Origin: an uncultured Acetatifactor sp.
GTDB lineage: Bacteria; Bacillota; Clostridia; Lachnospirales; Lachnospiraceae
Assembly: GCA_910585615.1 (NCBI GenBank)
Contig: CAJUFO010000035.1
Location: 1-10,166 of the forward strand
Direction of reading: 5' to 3'
Length of the DNA: 10,166 nucleotides
This document shows, in pieces, positions 5,859 to 10,166 of this stretch. Below the pieces are notes generated by a model that worked only from the letters and a program-made list of their open reading frames with translations, made no database searches and had not been told where the DNA came from. Each line of letters starts with the position of its first letter. The stretch's first letter is position 1. The position numbers were made by a program, and so were the translations under genes.

Positions 5859-7674
5859 ACACAGTTTTGAAAATCTTCCTGTTCCTGTCCTTTTCCGGCA
5901 GTCTGCTCATCCTGGCCCTGCTTTTGGGGAAACGGTTCTTCAGAGACAAAATCAGCAGACAATGGCAGTATTACGTCTGGCTCGTTGTGGTCTTGCGGCT
6001 GCTGTTGCCTTTCGGGCCAGAGGCGGATCTGCTGGGAGGAATCTATCAGGCTGTGGATCAGGTCATAGCCCAGGCCGCGGCTTTGCCAGAGCAGAATACG
6101 TCTACGGGGCAGAGGCAGCCCGGACCGAATGCGTTGGGGGACGATGCAGCTCCCGCCGATGGTCTGGTGCAGGGCCATGAAAATGCGGACAGCCCGGGCA
6201 GCTCGGATAGTCTGTACGGCCCGGGCGATTTGGACAGCTCAGATAGCCCAAGTAGCCTGGATGTCTCAGCAGAGGGACTAGCAGCAGTCCACCCGCTACG
6301 GGACATTGGCAGATTGCTGCGCGACCACATCTGGCTGGCCTGGCTGGTGCCGGGGCTGCTGATACGGAAGATAACCGTCTATCAGAGCTTTCTGCATTAC
6401 ATCCATGTCGGATTGGCCCCGGTAACTGACATGGAAATGCTGAATCGGCTTTCCATAGCCGCGGAGCGGGCAGGCGTCAAGAGAACCGTAGAGCTATGCG
6501 TCAATCCCCTGATTTCCTCGCCGATGCTGATTGGCTTCTTCCGTCCATGCATCGTGCTGCCTGGCGCGGACAGGAGAGCAGCGCCCAGGACTATGGGAAG
6601 GCCTTGCTGAACGCGATGGCGGCAGTGGGGAGATACAGGGAAAATACCGGCGCTGTCACTTTGAGCGCGAACAAGCGGCTATTGAAGGAGAGGCTGGAGG
6701 CAATCATGGAATGCAAAGGGAGATCAAAAGGGATTAAAATATTGACGGCTGCATTGACCCTGTGCGTGATTCTGGGAGCGGCCTTTATCGGGGTCTACAA
6801 GCTGGGAATCGCCGCGGGGAGCGCTCAAACGGCAGCCCCCTCCGGAACGCCGCCGGACGTAAATGGCATGTCATCGGATGCGATTGAGGCCCAGCCGGAC
6901 ACGAGTGAGGCTCAGCAGGATGCAGTGGACACTGATGCGCGGCCTGAACTGGGGCGGGACGAAGCGTCTGACGAACTGGAGGAAAAGCGGGAGAAAAAGT
7001 GGGAAGAGGCGCAGACAGCGGAATATGCGGCGGCAGGCGTCACCATGGACGGCAAGGACTATTACTATCAGGGGCAGCTCGTGAATATCTTCCTGGACAT
7101 CCGAGCCGACAGATCCTTCTACACGCTGGATCTGAACCCGGCGGGAACCGTCAATATCAAAATCATCCGCGACGCGGATAACAAAATCTTGGATGTGGCC
7201 TACATGACTGAGGCGGAGGCGGCCGAGCTGCTGGAAGACATTGGCGACGATGAAGAGAATCCTGATGAGGAGGATTTGCAGGAAACCGGGAAAGGCAGAA
7301 TCTGGCATCCCCACCTCATCCCCATCGATTTGGAAACCATGGCGGAGGGGGAGATTGCCTGGCTGGGAGACTATACCTTGTCCGATGGGGACAGACTATG
7401 GTACGCCGTGACTGCGGAGACGGGAAACCGTCTGCAGGTTGGCTTTGCCCGGCCCGGGGACGAAAGCTTGAATGAGGTCTATCATTCCGTGTCCAATCAG
7501 CGTCAGGAGGACGGGACGCTGGAATGCATCGCGTCCATTACCTGTAAGCCTCCGGCAGAGCCCGGGACATACAGGCTGTTTCTCCGGGCCCCGGAGGGCG
7601 CTTTGGAGAATGTAAAGGGGAGCGTTTCTATAGGATATAAGGCAGAAGCAGAAGACTACGGACAAGTTCCATGA
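5855..7674 (+). pseudogene. BlaR1-type M56 peptidase/sensor, deleted for the catalytic region and frameshifted
   Basis: The first frame (5855 to about 6570) gives MNTVLKIFLFLSFSGSLLIL, two membrane segments (about residues 4-24 and 37-52), a long Ser/Asp/Gly-rich linker, a third segment WLAWLVPGLLIRKITVYQSF, and NPLISSPMLIGFFRPCIVLP. In intact M56 proteins this is followed by the HExxH zinc motif and the downstream catalytic glutamate; none of it is present. At about 6566-6585 the sequence jumps to SSAQDYGKALLNAMAAVGRY in another frame. That frame continues through a membrane segment (ILTAALTLCVILGAAFIGVY), an acidic linker and an extracellular domain (YYYQGQLVNIFLDIRADRSF, GEIAWLGDYTLSDGDRLWY) to the stop at 7672-7674. 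About 100 or more residues of the metalloprotease core are missing, so it cannot cleave the repressor. Translation from 5855 would end at 6608-6610. Confidence 0.87.
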
Positions 7675-7739
7675 CAAGAAGTCCTGTTCATATGGCGAAT
7701 CCTATGCGCAATGGCGCAGTCGCCGCAGGACGCAGAAAA

Positions 7740-7788
7740 GCCGCAGCCTCTTGGTTTCATCGGATAACGAAAGGGCTGCGGCGATTTT
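7740..7788. terminator. Strong, probably bidirectional intrinsic terminator
   Basis: GCCGCAGCC (7740-7748) and GGCTGCGGC (7774-7782) form a perfect 9-bp GC-rich stem, with TTTC/GAAA able to extend it in the loop. GATTTT follows on the plus strand, and AAAA precedes it (7736-7739), giving a T-run for the minus strand. It closes the blaI-M56 unit. Confidence 0.75.
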
Positions 7789-7795
7789 GGCTTGG

Positions 7796-7920
7796 TTACC
7801 TTTGATTACCTGAGTATTTATACTGCTTAACGATTTCACTTGCCGTGAAACCAGACTGCATAACGCTGACTGGTTTAATCGCATGATTACATTAGGCAGT
7901 ATTCAGCGTTATGCAGTATA
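7796..7920. repeat. Cluster of inverted and direct repeats (ACTGCNTAACG family)
   Basis: A perfect 15-bp inverted repeat, ACTGCATAACGCTGA at 7855-7869 and its complement at 7903-7917, encloses 33 bases. A further copy, TATACTGCTTAACG at 7819-7832, matches the complement of 7907-7920 at 13 of 14 positions. One right arm can therefore pair with either of two left arms. No T-run follows, so it is not a plain terminator. Candidates are a recombinase or repressor site, an element end, or a structured RNA. Confidence 0.6.
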
Positions 7921-7935
7921 GCTATCAAGACCACT

Positions 7936-8056
7936 ATGCGGTACACGAACCCTAACCTGGAGGAAATCAGGAAAAAAGCTGAGTTGCTTTGAAATGTCAG
8001 GGCAGATCGCTAAAATGCGGAGAACTGTGGATATAGGGGATGGAGAAAGGGGGTGA
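7936..8056 (+). pseudogene. Small unrecognised ORF split at a CTT-TGA site
   Basis: ATG 7936 opens MRYTNPNLEEIRKKAELL and stops at TGA 7990-7992. Skipping one T at CTT-TGA gives a continuous reading EMSGQIAKMRRTVDIGDGER ending at 8054-8056. The joined product (about 39 residues) is charged and helix-prone. No ribosome binding site precedes the ATG, so the true amino end may be missing. Its stop overlaps the ribosome binding site of the next small ORF, suggesting one unit. I do not recognise the family. The break is either a one-base mutation or a +1 frameshift signal. Confidence 0.4.
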
Positions 8057-8063
8057 AGCAAAA

Positions 8064-8300
8064 GTGATTGACAGGATATGCAGATACATCCAAGGCGTGG
8101 AACTGAATGCGGACAGAAGGTGCCGGGACGAACTAATCGAAATCAGCAATAAGCTTATGGGTACGCTGGCTCAGATATTCGAGGCAATCACCAGATTCAT
8201 AAGAAGAAATGTAGATAATCCTATCGCATTACAAGATAGTACAAATTTTCACAAGCGAACGGGACTACCATCGCAACAGAAAGTCTGTTTACCCTTTTGA
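8064..8300 (+). CDS. Small hypothetical protein, unrecognised
   Basis: GTG 8064 is preferred because AAGGGGGTGA (8047-8056) lies 7 bases ahead; ATG 8040 in the same frame lacks a site. The 78-residue product begins VIDRICRYIQGVELNADRRC, and its first 50 residues look like amphipathic helices (DELIEISNKLMGTLAQIFEA). The last 25 or so (TNFHKRTGLPSQQKVCLPF) look unlike a folded end and run into the direct repeat at 8296, so the carboxyl end may have been replaced. No membrane segment or known motif is visible. It follows the split ORF closely, and I see no functional clue beyond that. Confidence 0.45.
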   Translation: MIDRICRYIQGVELNADRRCRDELIEISNKLMGTLAQIFEAITRFIRRNVDNPIALQDSTNFHKRTGLPSQQKVCLPF

Positions 8301-8373
8301 TTACCTTTTGGTGAAAGGAAAGGAGACAGACTCCACGAAACCAGTAAAATCAAGGCTTCCCGGGCATAAAAAA

Positions 8374-8447
8374 TGGAAGCAAAGGGGCTCGAACCCTTGG
8401 CCTCCCGCTAGTCAGGCGAGCGCTCATCCCAGCTGAGCTATGCTTCC
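8374..8447 (-). tRNA. tRNA, anticodon GAC (valine)
   Basis: The minus strand folds into a standard 74-base cloverleaf. It has acceptor GGAAGCA/TGCTTCC, D stem GCTC/GAGC, anticodon stem CTCGC/GCGGG with loop CTGACTA, a 5-base variable loop, T stem AAGGG/CCCTT with loop TTCGAGC, and discriminator A at 8374. With T33 fixed, the anticodon is GAC, which reads valine codons GUC and GUU. Position 37 is a pyrimidine (T), which is unusual. The 3' CCA is not encoded; six T follow directly (8368-8373), which may end transcription. The tRNA identity is sure; the amino acid is less so because of the odd loop. Confidence 0.85.
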
Positions 8448-8456
8448 ATCTCTTTT

Positions 8457-8544
8457 ACTATATCACAAGTCAGAGGAAAAGGGAAGAGGTAATTTTATTT
8501 TTTTACAAAGGCTTTTTTACATCTTTTTTACATCTTTTTTACAA
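8457..8544 (-). promoter_or_regulatory. tRNA promoter with extended -10 and upstream phased A-tracts
   Basis: On the minus strand TATAGT (8457-8462) with TG one base upstream forms an extended -10, 10 bases before the tRNA. The -35 position is poor. Further upstream, four A6-A7 tracts lie at 8498-8504, 8513-8518, 8524-8529 and 8535-8540, three of them in an exact 11-bp tandem repeat (8512-8544). This fits an UP-element or curved-DNA activation of a stable-RNA promoter. Confidence 0.5.
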
Positions 8545-8587
8545 AGCGCTATATAGCCGTTCCGTTGCGTGCATGCATCGTGTCTGC

Positions 8588-8647
8588 CAGGTTTGCGGAA
8601 ACCTGCTTCGCCGCCGGCTGCGCCCTGCTTTCCGGCCAGCCGGCGGC
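8588..8647. terminator. Hairpins beyond the 296-aa gene, possible terminator
   Basis: GCCGCCGGCTG (8610-8620) and CAGCCGGCGGC (8637-8647) form a perfect 11-bp stem 21 bases beyond the stop codon of the minus-strand gene. CAGGTTT (8588-8594) and AAACCTG (8599-8605) form a second stem with a 4-base loop. No T-run follows on the minus strand, so it is an atypical terminator or a 3' stabilising structure. Confidence 0.45.
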
Positions 8648-8667
8648 TCGCGGTTTTGGCAAACATC

Positions 8668-9558
8668 CTACCCCAAAATATCCATCTGCTTATACTCCTC
8701 CAGCCGCTGCCGATAGGTATCCCAGTCAAGGCCGGAGCAGACGAACCGACAGTCGTCCCAGATGCGGGACAGCTCCGCCTGCACCTGGGGAATGTCCCCG
8801 GGATCTCTGCCTGTGGTGCGGACATAGTAATCCGGCAGCATGGAGCAGCCGTTCATGAAGCTCTCCGTCCCATCGGGCTCCTCCCCGTTGCTCAGCGCGG
8901 CCAGCAGCCGCAGGTGGCTGTCTATGTAGCCGTTGATCTGGATATGCACGCCGAACATGCCGTTTAAGTCGAAGACCTGGAAGGGCGCCTTGCCGGGGAC
9001 ATCGATTTCGCCTCCTGCGTAGAAGGCCTCGGAATCTCCCAGCTCGTAGAGGGCATTGCAGATGTCCATCAGCCTGCCGTATTCCTCCTGGGTGATGGGC
9101 TGCCGGAAGGACTGGAACATGAGGTCCACGGCATAGCCCAGCTGCCCAAGCACTTCGCAGCCGGGAAGCTTCCCCAGCCTGTCCCCCAGCTTCACCAGGC
9201 GGGCGATGGTCAGCAGATCCCAGAGCCTGATCTGGATATCCTCCATCTCTTCCGCCTTGCCGGTGATTTCCTCGTAAATGTCATTGTACACCAAGGTGCC
9301 GTCCTCCAGGGTGCCGATGCGGTCGGAGCAGTCGTCCACCAGTTTCTCCCCCACCTTTTTATAGACTCTGTCATCGGCGCTGAAGATGGTGTCCGCCCGG
9401 TGCAGCCACAGCACGGCCTGGTACAGGTCCTTCCCGTCCATGGCGGCGACGCCCATGTCGTAATAGGCCCTGGCAAGCCCCGCCCAGTCGTGCTTCTGCT
9501 GGCAGATCTTCAACTGTTCCTCAGGATTTTTTGATTTTGACTTTGATAGCCCGAACAT
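8668..9558 (-). CDS. Hypothetical cytoplasmic protein, 296 aa, TPR-like start
   Basis: The start ATG at 9558 has AAAGGAG at 9569-9575 and a well-formed promoter further up. The product begins MFGLSKSKSKNPEEQLKICQ, followed by helical pairs resembling tetratricopeptide repeats (WAGLARAYYDMGVAAMDGKD, then LYQAVLWLHRADTIFSADD, about residues 25-65). The centre is helical and acidic. The second half contains GGEIDVPGKAPFQVFDLNG and an aromatic-rich end (DWDTYRQRLEEYKQMDILG). There is no signal peptide, membrane segment or catalytic motif that I recognise. The sequence looks intact and well expressed, with the GC-rich codon use of the rha genes. It is transcribed divergently from the GNAT gene. 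Its function is unknown; a protein-interaction role is only a guess from the helical start. Confidence 0.82.
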   Translation of the reverse strand: MFGLSKSKSKNPEEQLKICQQKHDWAGLARAYYDMGVAAMDGKDLYQAVLWLHRADTIFSADDRVYKKVGEKLVDDCSDRIGTLEDGTLVYNDIYEEITGKAEEMEDIQIRLWDLLTIARLVKLGDRLGKLPGCEVLGQLGYAVDLMFQSFRQPITQEEYGRLMDICNALYELGDSEAFYAGGEIDVPGKAPFQVFDLNGMFGVHIQINGYIDSHLRLLAALSNGEEPDGTESFMNGCSMLPDYYVRTTGRDPGDIPQVQAELSRIWDDCRFVCSGLDWDTYRQRLEEYKQMDILG

Positions 9559-9596
9559 AATGTCTCGACTCCTTTGCGCATTGATTATTTTACCTC

Positions 9597-9625
9597 ATTT
9601 TATAACAATCCGGAAACCATGGCAA
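9597..9625 (-). promoter_or_regulatory. Promoter of the 296-aa gene
   Basis: On the minus strand TTGCCA (9620-9625) and TAAAAT (9597-9602) are spaced by 17 bases, each matching the consensus at five of six positions. The leader to ATG 9558 is about 32 bases. Confidence 0.62.
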
Positions 9626-9630
9626 GAAAA

Positions 9631-9658
9631 TTTACAGACAAGGGGCGAAAAATATGCT
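9631..9658 (+). promoter_or_regulatory. Promoter of the GNAT gene
   Basis: TTTACA (9631-9636) and TATGCT (9653-9658) are spaced by 16 bases. They are divergent from, and only a few bases away from, the -35 box of the neighbouring gene, so the two genes may share regulation. Confidence 0.45.
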
Positions 9659-9690
9659 ATCATGGTAGGAAAGTGCAGGAGGCATGGATT

Positions 9691-10131
9691 ATGATTCATT
9701 TTGAGAAGATAACGGAAGACAATTTCAAGGCAATCGTAGAGATGAAGCGCCCGGACGGCGAGAGGTTCGTGGCCTCCAATGCCTATTCCCTGGCCCAGGC
9801 GTGGCTGTACAGGGAGAGCGGTGATGTCTATCCCTTTGCGATTTACAGTGAAGGCGAGCCTGTGGGCTTCATGATGCTGGACGAGGATCTGGAGGAGAGG
9901 TGCCTGGTCATATGGCGGATTATGTTTCCCGTGGAGCACCAGAACAGGGGCTACGGCACCCAGGCCGTCCGGGAAATCGTCCGGCTGGCGGGGGAGTCGG
10001 GGAAGTATGATTTCCTGATTCTGGATTATGCGCCGGAGAACGAAATCGCCAGGCATGTGTACGAGAAGCTGGGCTTTCAGCCCACAGGGGAAATCAACAA
10101 TGGGGAGATCGAGATGAGGCTGGATTTGTAA
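9691..10131 (+). CDS. GNAT-family N-acetyltransferase
   Basis: ATG 9691 is preferred because AGGAGG (9677-9682) lies 8 bases ahead; an earlier ATG at 9684 is out of frame. The 146-residue product is full length for a single Gcn5-related acetyltransferase domain, which transfers acetyl from acetyl-CoA to an amine. It shows the amino-terminal strand FEKITEDNFKAIVEMK, the central strands AIYSEGEPVGFMMLDED and IWRIMFPVEHQNRGYG, the acetyl-CoA loop Q84-N-R-G-Y-G89, and the motif-B end APENEIARHVYEKLGFQPTG. The shape resembles the SpeG/PaiA-like (diamine or polyamine) group, but the substrate cannot be told. No defect is visible. It is unrelated in detail to the GNAT fragment at 235-480. Confidence 0.9.
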   Translation: MIHFEKITEDNFKAIVEMKRPDGERFVASNAYSLAQAWLYRESGDVYPFAIYSEGEPVGFMMLDEDLEERCLVIWRIMFPVEHQNRGYGTQAVREIVRLAGESGKYDFLILDYAPENEIARHVYEKLGFQPTGEINNGEIEMRLDL

Positions 10132-10166
10132 GGGTCTGGAGACTGACAGGGGACGGGCGTGATAAT
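10132..10166. other. Trailing sequence, nothing assignable
   Basis: The last 35 bases after the GNAT stop hold no complete feature. GACAGGGGACGGGC is G-rich, but no gene start or terminator can be supported before the window ends. Confidence 0.4.

Larger units (their letters stand above)
7796..8306. repeat. Imperfect direct repeat flanking the small-ORF cluster
   Basis: TTTGATTACCT occurs at 7801-7811 and 8296-8306, each preceded by a TTACC element, about 495 bases apart. The pair brackets the inverted-repeat cluster and both small ORFs. The match is short and could be chance, but the position would fit duplicated target or attachment ends. Confidence 0.3.

Noticed and set aside
7702..7884. 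60-codon minus-strand frame across the terminator
   Set aside because: It crosses a strong bidirectional hairpin and the repeat cluster, and has no ribosome binding site.
7740..8544. CRISPR array or toxin-antitoxin pair
   Set aside because: The repeats are few, inverted or with 11-bp period and have no equal spacers. The two small ORFs show no recognised toxin or antitoxin motif.
8508..8546. The T-runs as a terminator for the tRNA or the upstream region
   Set aside because: They lie upstream of the tRNA on its strand and have no GC-rich stem; phased A-tracts of a promoter explain them better.
8565..8967. Plus-strand frames antisense to the end of the 296-aa gene
   Set aside because: They are Pro/Ala/Arg-rich shadows without start signals; the opposite strand has a promoter, ribosome binding site and normal composition.

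Overview
The window looks like chromosome of a gut-type Clostridia member, most likely Lachnospiraceae. The evidence is strong AGGAGG-type ribosome binding sites, fairly GC-rich protein genes, a BlaI/M56 pair of the style common in that family, and a DUF4180 gene. This is inferred from style, not from a database match.

Layout. Positions 1-761 (minus strand) hold remnants of three genes: an MBL-fold hydrolase and a GNAT acetyltransferase, coupled by an ATGA overlap, joined to the 5' third of a URO-D family gene. A roughly 350-bp divergent intergenic region follows. Then comes a plus-strand L-rhamnose operon: rhaB (rhamnulokinase, intact), rhaA (L-rhamnose isomerase, intact) and a broken rhaD (rhamnulose-1-phosphate aldolase). 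Next are an intact YczE/YitT-like membrane protein, a miniature DUF4180 protein with its own promoter and terminator, and an intact BlaI/MecI-type repressor behind a palindromic operator. The BlaI gene is followed by a BlaR1/M56 sensor-protease gene that has lost its HExxH region and its reading frame. From 7740 there is a terminator, a cluster of inverted and direct repeats, two small unrecognised ORFs (one split at a CTT-TGA site), a minus-strand tRNA (anticodon GAC) preceded by phased A-tracts, an unrecognised 296-aa minus-strand protein, and a divergent intact GNAT acetyltransferase.

How it works together. RhaA and RhaB would turn L-rhamnose into L-rhamnulose-1-phosphate, but the adjacent aldolase is destroyed, so the pathway needs another aldolase elsewhere or is dead. 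BlaI should still bind its own promoter, but its partner can no longer act as a protease, so the usual inducing cleavage step is missing at this locus.

The most striking feature is the repeated pattern of damage. At least five genes in the first 6.6 kb (MBL, URO-D::GNAT, rhaD, DUF4180, M56) carry an internal or gene-fusing deletion that removes the catalytic or central part and leaves recognisable ends, while the genes between them are intact. This could be real reductive decay through short-homology deletions, or an assembly artefact. I did not find a convincing new defence or mobile system. The best candidates for something undescribed are the repeat and small-ORF cluster at 7796-8306 and the expressed-looking DUF4180 miniature.
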